64,000 bases of DNA. Source: Aphrocallistes beatrix. Lineage: Eukaryota; Porifera; Hexactinellida; Sceptrulophora; Aphrocallistidae. Below the pieces are notes generated by a model. The model did not search any database and was not told the origin of the DNA. It worked only from the letters and a program-made list of their open reading frames with translations. Location of the stretch: positions 4,735,925-4,799,924 of the forward strand of contig OY725488.1 in the NCBI GenBank assembly GCA_963281255.1, written 5' to 3'. Shown here one piece after another: positions 20,509 to 31,614 of this stretch; within the stretch, counting starts at the first letter, position 1; each line of letters opens with the position of its first letter. A program made the position numbers and the translations under genes.

Positions 20509-23079
20509 CAGAGTATCTTTTAAGGAATAAAAAAATATTTTTTACGTTTTTGGGGGAATACAAAAATATTCTCCCCGGAATTAAAATTTTCGATACTTGT
20601 ACTATAGTTAGAGTTTCCTGTCGCCTTTCCCCATTGAGTTTCCTCAAAGGATGTATGGACTGCAGACCGTTGATGGAAAACCTTAGGTCAACATTTGATG
20701 GAAAACCTTAGGTGTACATGACCATTAGGTTGAATCATCAGTAGGTTTAAAAACTTTTTGCAGAGCCAGTCCAATTTGCTGGATGCTATTTTTTATTTTT
20801 TTTGTATGTGTAGGTTGTAAGGGCCAAAAAGCAGAAACCGAAAATAGCCGGATAAATGATTCAGTCTGACTCCGACTCCGAAGCGCTCTCAACGAGTTAT
20901 GCTGCCAGCTTGGCCTTCGCGCCAACCTTTGCAGCCCTCAGTTTCCTCTCTCCGTCCTGCTCTGCGGCAGGCTCCGCTAGTCCGGGCCCTTCCTCTTCGG
21001 GCTATGGTTCAGCATCAGAAAGGGCATTAGGGTTAAGGGCCTGGGCAAGTCTTGGGCGCTTGTGAGGTCCTGTGGCCAAACCTAACGGCCTCTCACGGCG
21101 CTGCTTCACTGATGACCAATCCTTCAGGATTTCTTCGATGACCTCATCCCCGACAGAACCTGCCCCGAGAGTCTTAGACTGCGAGACTCTGACGCACGCC
21201 GAAAGGTGGACGTGAAGCTTGCGCCTGAACTTGCTCCGAAGACGCGACAGGATGCTGAAGACACGCTCGTGGGAGAAACGGCTCTGGCGAGATCGCGGTA
21301 GATTTCCATGCATTGCTCACATCGACTTCAGCTGCAATGACATCAAGGTTAATGCTGTCAGCAGTAGCTCCGGAGCTCAACAGGTCGTCGATCGCACCAC
21401 GAATCTTCTTGTAGTCGAGCAGGAAATCATCTGGAGTGCTCTGCCAGTCGAGATGTGCAAACTTGTTCTGAAAGACCTCGAATTTCTTATTCGCCACAAC
21501 GTCGGGGTATGTCACGCCCACATGCAACAACCCCAGCCAAGCAGTTTCCGAAATGGGTACACGAGAGCCAAGGTACACGGTGAGATCGTCGCGAAGGGCT
21601 GCCACCTCTGGTGCAAGACCACTCATACTTTCAAGCTCTCTACGTGTGTCTGCGAGCTTCCTTACGGCCTTGTCGAGATCGAGATATCTGGCTTGCAGTT
21701 TTCCCGTCAGCTTCCCCATGGGCCTCAGAATCCTCAGCATGGACTGCAGCTCTTCGAAACAATTCTCCAGCACATTCAGAATGCTGTCCTCTGCGTCGGT
21801 GATTCTTTCCGGATCTTTGGCGTTCACGTACGCCTTGAGGGCTTCCGATGTTGCACGAGAGGCGAACACTTCGAGGCACTTGAGTTTTGAGAGCCAGCGA
21901 ATCTCGAAGAGCGCTCCCGGAACCTTTACCCGCCCGAACTCGACTGCAAGATATTGCAATTCCTTTCGCTTCTGCGAACTTCGATTAAACATCCCATAAG
22001 CAGAACGCATAACAGACTAGATCTGCCTGCAGAGCGGGGCGACCGTGCCCAGAGGACTGAGGATAACGCTAAGTCGATCCTGTGTGCCAAACAGTGAGTT
22101 TTATGCCCGCCTTCACTTCGAAATCACTCACCGCTTTCTTCATTGTGCTACATCCATCTGTGGCCCACCCAACACACTTGTTAACGTCCACACCATCTCT
22201 GAGATCCAACCCCACAAGGTAGACACAAAAGAGGAAGCCTTTGCATTTTGCTTGCAGATTAAGTCCCATAAAACAATTTCGATTTTTCCATCTGGCATGA
22301 CGCATCTGACGAGTATTGCGACCCAATCGTCCAAGTCGTTTGTACTATCGAGAATCACAGAGTGAAACTTCGAGTTTTTGACGATTTGAATGTGTTTCAG
22401 TATAACAGTGTCACAAGCTCCAGAAATTCCCAACCCGCATCAGTCGACCAGTGATGGCTCACCTCCACAAGAGATCCGTCGAGACTTGACGCTTATTTCA
22501 GTAGGGAACGATACTTAGCGAGAGTAATCTCCTCCCTCGCCAAGAAAGAACAGACCGAACTAGATCGCGCTTCTTCTTGATAGCTTCCTCATTCTCCTTC
22601 CGCCTTTTCTCTTCAGCCAAAACCATATTCCTCTCCCAAAAGTCATCATTGCCCTGCACAGTGTCAGATAATTTGACATTTTGTATAGTGAAAAGCGATT
22701 TCTGAGTTTTTTCATTGACTGTGCGCCACACTTTCCAGACCCCGCCCTTCGGGTTTTTCGCACACCATTTGCAACGGTATTCGTGCCTAGTTGCCGAGAT
22801 CGAGCGAGTCTCAATCCAAGGATAATCCTGCTTCCACGCAAAAAGCTTCTCGGAAACCGAAAGAGTGGGTTTTTTGGACATGAATAGTGTACCAGTAGTG
22901 GTTATTAGTGATGAAAAAACTAACGAGAAAAAACTTTTGACAATGCTACTATTAATAGTCTATTATGCTAGCCTCCGAAAAATAAAAAAATATTTTCACG
23001 AATTCTGAATTTATAAAAAATATATTTCCGAACAAAATAATTCTAGATTAATAAAAAAATGTGCTTAAAAGATACCCTG
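20509..23079 (-). mobile_element. hAT element, GC-rich relative to surroundings
   Basis: Inverted tips CAGAGTATCTTTTAAG and CTTAAAAGATACCCTG are flanked by cttggcat (20501-20508) and tttggcat (23080-23087). The interior at about 20860-22880 is clearly richer in G and C than its neighbours. One minus-strand transposase pseudogene. Confidence 0.85.
20860..22881 (-). pseudogene. hAT transposase, multiple frameshifts
   Basis: The ATG at 22881 starts MSKKPTLSVSEKLFAWKQDY. A BED-like zinc finger follows (CKWCAKNP near residue 38, with a later H). After shifts, the RNase-H core appears: SVILDSTNDLDDWVAILVRC (around 22350-22400), VGWATDGCSTMKKAVS (around 22140-22170) and a WHTGS segment. The 278-residue open block 21174-22010 carries FEIRWLSKLKCLEVF, the conserved hAT RW segment, then a long helical stretch. 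The C-terminal dimerisation domain is not clearly seen. At least three shifts or stops interrupt it. Several overlapping plus-strand frames here are shadows caused by GC bias. Confidence 0.75.
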
Positions 23080-23087
23080 TTTGGCAT

Positions 23088-23400
23088 TTCCGAAGACCAG
23101 ACGTTTTCTGCAAACTTTCTCCACTGTACCGTCACCCACCCTGGGGAATATCGAAGTGAAGTAGTATATCCTCGTCACAGAAATGTCTCACACAGATGAA
23201 GACTTGCCAATTTCCATGCATCATCTCTTGGAGAAACCGTCGCCATTCATCTTGCATTTCCTTGGATCAATAATTCAACATCTCAAACACTGGAACGTAA
23301 TCAGTGACATCGTAATTGGAGCAGAAGTTGGCTACACTACACCTATTTGGCTTACTACTAAGAGAGGTGTACGAGTGCGTGTGGATTAATAAATTAGGAA
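23088..23400 (-). other. Unidentified part of the integrase transposon
   Basis: Just inside the right TIR region. Minus-strand pieces read VGDGTVEKVCRKRLVFGNAK up to the hAT insertion point, and could be the N-terminal part of the element's own protein. A plus-strand 68-codon frame (23183-23389) has no recognisable motif. Confidence 0.35.
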
Positions 23401-23616
23401 TTACTAGTAGGAAGAAAATGTATGAAATATTGTACTCTTAGGTAATACAAATATAAACTAACAATGATACTTATCCTATATTATACACTGCATTTTATCG
23501 TATTCAAATTTATTTCAAACTTATGGTTTGTTTACAAAATAGACTTGAAGTAATCCATGGTAAGGTAAAATTCGTACCGTGAATAGGCTATAGTTACGTA
23601 GGCTGTGAGTATTTCC

Positions 23617-24175
23617 AATTCTTGAAATTACTTGTATGATTATTGGCTCGCTAATAATAATATATGTACTAGGTGGGTATTAATTCTAGGAACTTAATCC
23701 CTGTTGTTTCCATTAACTACCAGTTTCGCCGTTCGAAGTATTTCTCGTAATCAAAAAGACCGTAAGTTGGCATGATTGTGAAGGACACGCTTCTTCCCCT
23801 CAGAATCATGAATTTGGACTACCTAATTTCCAAAGTTTCGTTGGCATCGTCCCTAAAAACGTACATCTATAGAGTCATCAGAATTGGATCTCTTTCGTAA
23901 ATAGGATTTAGTTACACAGAAACAGAAAAATCTAGTATAAAAAACATCAACAGCACAAACGAAAAAGATTACGTTCATTGAATACGTATATTGAAACTCA
24001 GGCACTATAATTCAATTTTCTGAACCTCTTCGCCATTAGTAGAGTAGTAACATTGCATAGTTATTTATTCATAATCGTTTTATCTTCTCTAGAGCAGGTA
24101 TCTTTCAGAAATATACACATGTAAACGAAGATCGATATTTATCAAATTTTAGAAAAAATATCATTCACATTGTCT
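23617..24175. other. No feature recognised
   Basis: AT-rich sequence without shared repeats or convincing reading frames. Confidence 0.5.
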
Positions 24176-24381
24176 CAGTGGCGTCGTGTTGGCCTAAATT
24201 TAAATTTGGAGTACTAGTGAAAATGTCGTGGGCCTATAAAATATCTAGAGGTCCTAGAGAAAATCCAGGAGAAGGGAGTCATAAATTATCCAGTAGGCTT
24301 AAAGTTTTTCTGGGAGATGGGTACGAGGAGATATCCGAGGAAGCCATGAGCGACCCATGCCCATAGAGCACAACGCCACTG
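24176..24381. mobile_element. hAT-type MITE
   Basis: CAGTGGCGTCGTGTTGGCC, with the inverse AGAGCACAACGCCACTG at the right. Flanking 8-mers cattgtct / ctttgcgt match only in part. 206 bp. Confidence 0.6.
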
Positions 24382-24783
24382 CTTTGCGTCTCTCAGGAGG
24401 CACAATTTAACATTTAGAAAGCAACTGAACATTTGAGTTTGAAGAGATTACTTTATAACATATCATAAAATAACCGGTTAACCGAACGCGATAATCCAAA
24501 TCGGTCAAGCTATCACCATGATTTAAGATATACTTTACATCCTAATATTAAAAAATATAAATAGAAGTAAGTGTACTTCAGCAAAAATGAACTTAAATGT
24601 GGACTAAATTATGTCTCTCATAGATTGCTAAATAGTAAATAACAAGCAACTTAGGCTACAATTTAAAAAACCTATAAAGTATAGCGAACTATTCCCATTA
24701 ATATTTGAGGAAAATGACAACATATATTCAGTAGAAATGTGGATTTCAATCATAAAATCAATAATAAAGAGCTTTAATATCAA
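24382..24783. other. No feature recognised
   Basis: AT-rich. A minus-strand frame (24628-24882) crosses the Helitron-like end and is not a gene. Confidence 0.5.
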
Positions 24784-25494
24784 CAAGCGCGCTTCGCTTG
24801 CTTTTGCTGCGCGGCTTGCGGACACTGTGTCCGCAGAGTTGCCTAGTGGGCGCTTGGGGATATTAGAGAAACAATAAGTCACTTTCTTGTTCTCTACTAG
24901 GTATGCTGAATTGTCATTTGTCTGCAGTTATTGTCATGAAATCAGAACTGTAGCAGAAAATTTTGGTTCGTGATATATAGAATTTACTTCTTATTAAGTC
25001 AACTAATCCTGAATGTAAGGTCAATTTGAATCCACAAAGTTCACATTACTAAAGTTTATTATACTTGATTAATCAACCAATTTCAGGCCATGTCGTTAAC
25101 AACAATTAAAGTGTGTTATATGCAATGATCAATCAAATCGATCATAAAATAACTTTTAACAATCTAATTATAGACTAAAAATAGCTGTATTCAATCATTT
25201 ATATGAAATAGAATCGTGTGATCGTGAATCGCATTATAAAAGTCTGATAATTGATTGGTTCTCACATGAACCAATGAATTTCAATCACAAATAGTCCTTT
25301 TGATTGTATGCATAAGTCACTACTATTTGACCCCAATGTATTTGCATTATAAAATGATCGAATTTGATTGGTCAGGACATTTTGTCACCTATCTCGATCT
25401 TAGAACTCCATTCTAGTTTCATTATTACTTACTTGTGTGCCAAATTTCACGTTTCTAGCACCTCCCAATTCCTCAATCAATTCGCACAAAAAAT
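24784..25494 (-). mobile_element. Helitron-like variant subfamily copy
   Basis: The inverted standard 3' end (CAAGCGCGCTTCGCTTGC, GCGGACACTGTGTCCGC hairpin) is joined to an unrelated body. It finishes with the inverse of the variant block at 4945-5060 (CCTCAATCAATTCGCAC). The shared 3' end with a different body suggests a second subfamily. Confidence 0.6.
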
Positions 25495-25512
25495 ATTGCG
25501 ATTTAATTAATA

Positions 25513-26476
25513 GAAGCGCGCTTCGCTTGCTTGCACTGTGCGGCTGGCAGACACTTTGTGTCCGCTGGAGGAGATAACATCTCTAAATACATCTGTCCTA
25601 CTGTTATAATCGATATCGCATGAAAAAACACCAAATTTGTTAATTTTTCAATTTTTGATGCGTAATGATTACGTCATAACAGAGTGATGAGTTATCAATA
25701 TATTAATATACATATTCTATTAAAATTTCAGCCTTCTATCTCCTATAATGGCTGAATTATGCTCGAACAACTGTATTGCTTAACTTTTAAAAATGTGACA
25801 ATGACGTCATAATTCCATGATGAGTCGACATTTCGCTCTGAGCAAAACTTATTGTAGCCATAGCCAAAAAACTCCCACATGCCAAAAATCAGCTTTCTGT
25901 GCTTGGAAGTTTCTTCAATCAATTCGTTGCATATATATACACTAACCGGACAAAAGTATTTGTACACTATATTCTTCCCCATACAAATAGTACTAAATTG
26001 ATCTTCTCATGATGGGAAAAGTATTCAAACTCTAAGAGCTATTAAGAGTCTGATTTAAGATTCGAAATCTTCACATTCGAATTAGTAATAGTAGAAGATT
26101 TCAAATTGCTCAACTCAATGAGTAAAATTATCAACCTGTGGCACAAGGAGTAGTACATCACCATCATGTATGGTGATAAAAAGGGACATATGTAGCACGG
26201 GTGGCAGTGATTGATAATTTGAAATAATTGGAATAAGTAATTGATTAGAAATATCCTACAATAACTAATTTAAATGCGAAGATTTCGAATTTGAAACCCG
26301 ATTAGTTGTATCACTTACCGTTTCGGAGTTTTAATCTTCATGAATAGACCCATTTTAGTATTAAATCCGCGTGAGATAATGAAGTGTGCAAATACTTTTG
26401 TCCGGCTAGTGTATATATATATATACATACACACACAAACAAACAAACAGACATTAATCGAGTTTTATAGTAAGGA
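25513..26476 (-). mobile_element. Helitron-like copy with mariner MITE in its TA tract
   Basis: Inverted 3' end at 25513, with body containing TGACGTCATAATTCC. The TA tract is split by the MITE at 25940-26411. The inverted 5' tip ends AGTAAGGA at 26476, with T next. Confidence 0.85.
25940..26411. mobile_element. Tc1/mariner-type MITE (CCGGACAAAAG family)
   Basis: Ends CACTAACCGGACAAAAGTAT and ATACTTTTGTCCGGCTAGTG, TA on both sides, long inverted arms, no ORF. Confidence 0.88.
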
Positions 26477-26489
26477 TACAAGTACTATA

Positions 26490-26513
26490 TCCTTACCATT
26501 AAAACTCGATTAA
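26490..26513 (+). mobile_element. Solo Helitron-like 5' tip
   Basis: TCCTTACCATTAAAACTCG followed by ATTAA, then unrelated sequence. It lies 13 bp from the opposed tip of the preceding copy. Confidence 0.65.
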
Positions 26514-26642
26514 CCCTTGCTTTGCGAGGTGTTTTGTTGCGTCATTTCCGGTTAAAGCCATTTTGGGCGGGGAAGCCATACAAGTTTGGGGTCTTACTAT
26601 AAATAGAAAAAAGACACTAAGCCAACCACAGGTTAATGTATA

Positions 26643-27100
26643 CAAGCGCGCTTCGCTTGCATGCGCTGCGCGGCTGGCGGACACTTCGTGTCCGCGGGAG
26701 GCTCCCTTCGGTCGCCTGGAGGTGACATTGGTTGATTATAAGGGAGATATCATCTCTAAATATGTCCATCTTAGTTTTAAAATCGATTTCACTCGAAAAG
26801 TCACCAAATTTGTCAATTTTTAAAATTTTGATAATGATGACGTCATAACAAAGTGATGAGTCATCATTTTTTGATGATAGTTGCAAGTAAATTTCAGCCT
26901 TCTATCTCCTATAATGGCTGAGTTATGCCCGAATAAATGTGTTGCTTAACTTTTAAAAATGTGACAATGACGTCATAATTCCATGATGAGTCGACATTTT
27001 GCTCTGAGCTCAGAACTTACTGGAGCCATAGCCAAAAGACTCCCACATGCCAAAAATTAGCTTTCCATGACCGGCAGTTTCTTCAATCAATTCGTTACAG

Positions 27101-27132
<32 letters not shown>

Positions 27133-27155
27133 TAATCGAGTTTTAATAGTAAGGA
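26643..27155 (-). mobile_element. Helitron-like element, near full length
   Basis: All family landmarks are present inverted: CAAGCGCGCTTCGC end, GCGGACACTTCGTGTCCGC hairpin, GATGACGTCATAAC, TGACGTCATAATTCC, (TA)n and the 5' tip ending at 27155. 513 bp. Confidence 0.9.
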
Positions 27156-27668
27156 TATATATATATATATATATCTGTAACGAATTGATTGAAGAAACTG
27201 CCGGATCCAGAAAGCTGATTTTTGGCATGTGAGAGTTTTTTGGCAATGGCTCCAGTAAGTTCTGAGCTCAGTGCAAAATATCGACTCATCATGGAATTAT
27301 GACGTCATTGTCACATTTTTAAAAGTTAAGCAACACAGTTATTCGGGCATAACTCAGCCATTATAGGAGATAGAAGGCTGTGAATTTAATAGAATCTGTA
27401 TCCTAACACGTCTCACATATGATGCAACTATCATCAAAAAATGATGACTCATCACTTTGCTATGACGTCTTCATTACTCATCAAAATTTGAAAAATTGAC
27501 TTATTTGGTGTTTTTTCGAGTGATATCGATTTTAAAACTAAGATGGACATATTTAGAGATGATATATCCCGTTTAATTAACCAATGTCACATCCAGGCGA
27601 CCGAAGGGAGCCTCCGGCGGACACAAAGTGTCTCCTGCCGCGCAGCGCAAACAACCGAAGCGCGCTTG
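27156..27668 (+). mobile_element. Helitron-like copy joined 5'-to-5' to the previous one
   Basis: Starts in a TA tract directly at the preceding copy's 5' tip, without a tip of its own. Full body follows, with the 3' end GAAGCGCGCTTG at 27668 before T. Confidence 0.85.
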
Positions 27669-27671
27669 TAA

Positions 27672-28054
27672 GAGTTAATTTTTCAATCTTTGAAGCATAA
27701 TGATGACGTCATAACAGAGCGAGAGTCATCATTTTTGATGAAAGTTGTATCATACTTGAGATATAGTAAGATACACATTATATTAAAATTTCAGCCTTTT
27801 ATCACCTAAAATGGCTGAGCTAAAGTCGGAAAACTGAAATTTCTAATTATAAAAAAGGTGACAATGACGTCACAATTCCATGATGAGTTGACATTTTCGT
27901 CTGAGCTCAGAACTTAGTGGAACCATAGCCTAAAGACCTCCAATGCCAAAATCAGCTTTCTGTGCCTGGTTGTTTTTTCAATCAATTCGTTACAGATATA
28001 TATATAAATATATATACTTGTATATACACATTAATCGAGTTTTAATAGTAAGGA
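27672..28054 (-). mobile_element. Helitron-like copy, 3' end lost
   Basis: Inverted body from the TTAATTTTTCAAT block, two TGACGTCA motifs (one degenerate), TA tract and 5' tip ending AGTAAGGA at 28054. Confidence 0.82.
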
Positions 28055-28252
28055 TAAAGATTTCATTGATAAATAAAATAGTCACAGCGTAGTTAGCCTC
28101 ATTTTGGAGTGCTATGGGTCAATGGAGGAGACTTGTGGATGCTACACGTCTGATGTAGCAAGGTAGTTCTAGTGTGAGTGCTTGCACTTCTGTTTTGCAC
28201 GGATGTCAGTTCACACCCTGAGGTGTGCCAGCACTTCCCAAATACCCTGTTA

Positions 28253-29320
28253 CATAGCCTACTATAATAAGGCCTCAGAGTAACTTGCGAATTTGGCACT
28301 AGGGATGCAATAGAAGATGGTTGAAGAAATACATGAGCTGCCTTAAATCATTAACAAAGCACAATAGAGCTTAGGAATGTATTACCAGCATATATAAATA
28401 TGGTGTCAAAGCACCCATATCCGTTGTTAAAATTTAGATTAGTCATCAAATGATTGCGCAACAGGCTATATTTGGGTCAAATTTAGTGATTTTCAGAGGT
28501 CGTTTAAGGGCACTTCTAAGTGTTTTTATTGTGAAGTTTTTCGCATAGAACTGAGAAGTGAATGTGTTAATACGAAAAATTTGGAATTTTTTCATGGAAT
28601 GTTATTACATTCCAGTGTTGCTATGGAAACGTGTTTTGGTCAGTTGGTGCTATATCTTGAAAACAGCGATAGCTAGACATTCAAATTTAATCCCATTTGA
28701 TAGCAAATGGGCTACTTCCTATTTAGCTATAATACAATTTCTATGTCTTAATTCAATAATTTACGAGTTATTAGACAATTTATCATATTGGTCACATTTG
28801 GTAATTTGTCGAATATCTCGTAAACCATTGAATTTAGACACAGAAATTGTATTATAGCTAAATAGGAAGTAGCCTATTTGCTATCAAATGGGATTATATT
28901 TGAATGTCTAGCTATCGCTGTTTTCAAGATATAGCCCCAACTGACCAAAACACGTTTCCATAGCAACACTGGAATGTAATAACATTCCATGAAAAAATTC
29001 CAAATTTTTCGTATTAACACATTCACTTCTCAGTTCTATGCGAAAAACTTCACAATAAAAACACTTAGAAGTGCCCTTAAACGACCTCTGAAAATCACTA
29101 AATTTGACCCAAATATAGCCTGTTGCAATCATTTGATGACTAATCTAAATTTTAACAACGAATATGGGTGCTTTGACACCATATTTATATATGCTGGTAA
29201 TACATTCCTAAGCTCTATTGTGCTTTGTTAATGATTTAAGGCAGCTCATGTATTTCTTCATCCATCTTCTACCGCATCCCTGGTTAAGTTACTCTTAGGC
29301 CTTATATATAGTAGGCTATG
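28253..29320. mobile_element. 1.07-kb long palindrome, family A copy 2
   Basis: Tips CATAGCCTACTATAATAAGG and the inverse of CATAGCCTACTATATATAAGG. The arms are near-perfect inverses around about 28790 and closely related to 18916-19968. No convincing target duplication was found. Frames inside are palindromic artefacts. Confidence 0.87.
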
Positions 29321-29342
29321 ACTTACATGTGCTCAAATTTCA

Positions 29343-30242
29343 AAAAAAGTTGCTGTCAGCCTTACCACAGTGTACAACGTTAAGAGGCGGGTAAAAAATG
29401 GATCAAGCCTTCGCCATAACCTTGGCGCTGGGAGACCACGTACCCTACGAAATTCAATAAAAAGGAATATTAGTGCCTATATTAGACATAAACCACACTT
29501 TCTCTCTGCTGTATCGCTTCGAATCTTCAACCAAGAGTCTCACATGAGACCGTACATAGTAGCCTACTGGATATGAACTACAGTAAACCCTACCCTACTC
29601 AATCTCCACTGCTTACGGAGAATCATAAAACAATGCGCGTAAAATGGGCTAAAAAGTTCAGGTACCCCAAGAACCAGTGGGTCAAAATCATTTTCATTGA
29701 CGAAATGTCGGTTTGGCTTTCGAAGGGGAAAATTAGGATGTGGACAAAAAAAGGCCAAAAAGAACCAGTCCTACCACTAAACATTCCCGAAGATAAATGT
29801 CTGGGCTGCTTTCTGCTCAATGGGAGTTTTCCCAATTTGCACTTTTAAGGAGAATAGGAATAGCAGATTGTTTATCCAAATAATCGAGGAGTTTTTACTA
29901 ACGCAGGCTAACATATTTTTTGAGAGCAACTGGAGATTAGTCATGGGGACAACGATCCAAAGCATACTTCACGGCTAACCCGTGATTGGATTGCGTCTAA
30001 TGTCCCTAAAAAGATACCTTGTCCTTCAAAAAGCTCCGATTTAAATCCGATCGAGAATCTGTTTAGTTGGGTAGAGCAAAAACTAACGAAAAAAGGACCA
30101 AAATCGATGAAAGGATTAAAATCTATGCTGGAAAAAAATTGGGGAATTGTAGAACCAGAGTTTCTGGAACTATTTTGGGAGTCAATGCCACACCGTCGCA
30201 AAATGGTGATAGAATCTAATGGGAACTCATTCGATTATTGAT
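29343..30242 (+). pseudogene. Tc1/mariner-superfamily transposase fossil
   Basis: Begins in a helix-turn-helix segment (AVSLTTVYNVKRRVKNG), then a GRPRTLRN hinge. The catalytic core is spread over frames: IIFIDEMSVWLSKGKIRMW (first Asp, 29680-29740), a DNDPKH-like second Asp block near 29945, and [13 protein letters not shown] near 30030-30070 with the third acidic residue kept. The tail reads MPHRRKMVIESNG before a stop at about 30241. Several frameshifts make it dead. The palindrome at 28253-29320 abuts its 5' side and may have removed the first helix-turn-helix and the left TIR. Confidence 0.8.
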
Positions 30243-30346
30243 ATTTGAATATTTTTGAATAATTTTAGGTAGTAGAATTTGCCCTAGGGTATAGAACACC
30301 ATAATTATATATAATCTAAAATTCTAAATAATTACTTGACAGACTG

Positions 30347-30677
30347 TATATACTTGTATCTGTAACGAATTGATTGAAGTAACCGCTAGCCATAGAAACC
30401 TGATAACAAGTGGAAATCTTTTGGTTATGGTTCCACTAACTTTTGGCCTCAGAAGAAAATGTCCTCTCATCAAGGAATTATCACGTCATTTTCACCTTTT
30501 TTATCATTAGAAACTTCAACCTTTCCACTATAACTCGCTATTTAGGTGATTGGAGGCTTAAATTATAATAAACTTTGTATATAATATTCTTCACATACTA
30601 TGATACAATCTTCTGAAAAAATATCCGGCATACACAGTGTTCCCCATCGCGCAGCTCAAGAAAGCAAAGCGCGCCTG
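30347..30677 (+). mobile_element. Degraded Helitron-like copy
   Basis: CTGTAACGAATTGATTGAAG start, decayed CRE (TTATCACGTCATTTTC), large internal deletion, and an AAAGCGCGCCTG end before T. Confidence 0.65.
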
Positions 30678-31614
30678 TTTACATTATAATCACATAATAT
30701 TATTTTCAATAAATGTTTAACTTGTGCTTTTACAGGTCAGAAAATTACCAGAATTCGTTCTAAATATAATTATTTGCCCAAAAATGTGATACTTAATCAT
30801 TATTTTCCTAAGGAAAATACATTGATATCATGTTTGTTGTAAATATATTCTTTTGATCAATCATATAAAACGGTAAGCCAGATTTATTTAGAGATGTTAT
30901 TATTGTTGTTATGCGCTAAAAGGCCCAAAGTCCTTCTCCTACTGGTTAAAAATCGTTAAATAAATCTACTATTTATTGACCTTTAAAGTTCTTCATTTTA
31001 ATTTTAAATACTATAATTGGTAAAATCGTATCGCATTTCTGAGCCAGTCATCTGAAACTTAATACAGTTCTTCGTCGATACACTTCAGTGAATACAGATA
31101 GCTTGAAACCCGTTAAATTTGCTGCCACAAAGGATTGACCGTTAATTTTCCAAAAAGTGCATTTCAAAGTTGTTGATCCATGTGGATATTTTGGCACCGC
31201 ATGGCTCCCGGAAGGGGAATTTTGGGTGCATTTTTAGGTTTCTTGGGAGTTTTTGATTATACTCATTTGACCGAATGTTAACTTTAATCAATCAAAGATT
31301 TCCTTAACCGTTAATCTAGAGTGGTGGCAGTTAGCCAGCTAACCGGTTAACCGAATCCTGCAAGAACTAAAAATTGTTATAATTTGATACTGATAAATCC
31401 TGGATTCAGTACCTTTTGGAATCTATTACTTAGCATTACTATTGGTAATTACTCAAAAATGTTTCAAAGTCCCACTTTCTTTTCTTTGACAGAATTATAT
31501 GATTTATTGACGTTTTTTTAATATAAAAAAGATCTCTCAGACGAGATATTTCCACCCCAATTCACGCACACCTTAAGTAATAAATTCAATGTTACTCTTT
31601 GATCTATTATTTAG
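30678..31614. other. No gene recognised; probable intron of the gene at 31615
   Basis: AT-rich. A short ATG frame at about 31203 (MAPGRGILGAFLGFLGVF) could be a small hydrophobic peptide or an exon, but support is weak. The end at 31613-31614 is a splice-acceptor-like AG after a pyrimidine-rich stretch. Confidence 0.4.

Larger units (their letters stand above)
18701..23607 (-). mobile_element. Integrase-bearing TIR transposon with perfect 9-bp duplication (copy 1)
   Basis: The left end begins CACAGCCTTCGTAACTATAG, and the right end is the inverse of CACAGCCTACGTAACTATAG. The inverted arms align over about 55 bp through CCATGGATTACTTCAAGTC. Flanks agtatttcc at 18692-18700 and 23608-23616 are identical 9-mers. 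Content in minus-strand order is: a short unidentified reading region (23400-23090), a nested hAT (23079-20509), an integrase fragment (20483-19985) and a nested palindrome (19968-18916). A second copy is at 44262-50414. Superfamily is uncertain: 9-bp duplication fits Mutator-like elements, while the integrase fits Ginger/Gypsy-type enzymes. Confidence 0.85.

Noticed and set aside
20860..22881. Bacterial or vector contamination because of high GC
   Set aside because: It lies within hAT TIRs flanked by a near-perfect 8-bp duplication of local sequence, so it is a genuine insertion.
20302..22887. Long plus-strand frames (e.g. 21219-21890, 21553-21999)
   Set aside because: Antisense shadows of the GC-rich minus-strand hAT transposase, which carries recognisable motifs while these do not.
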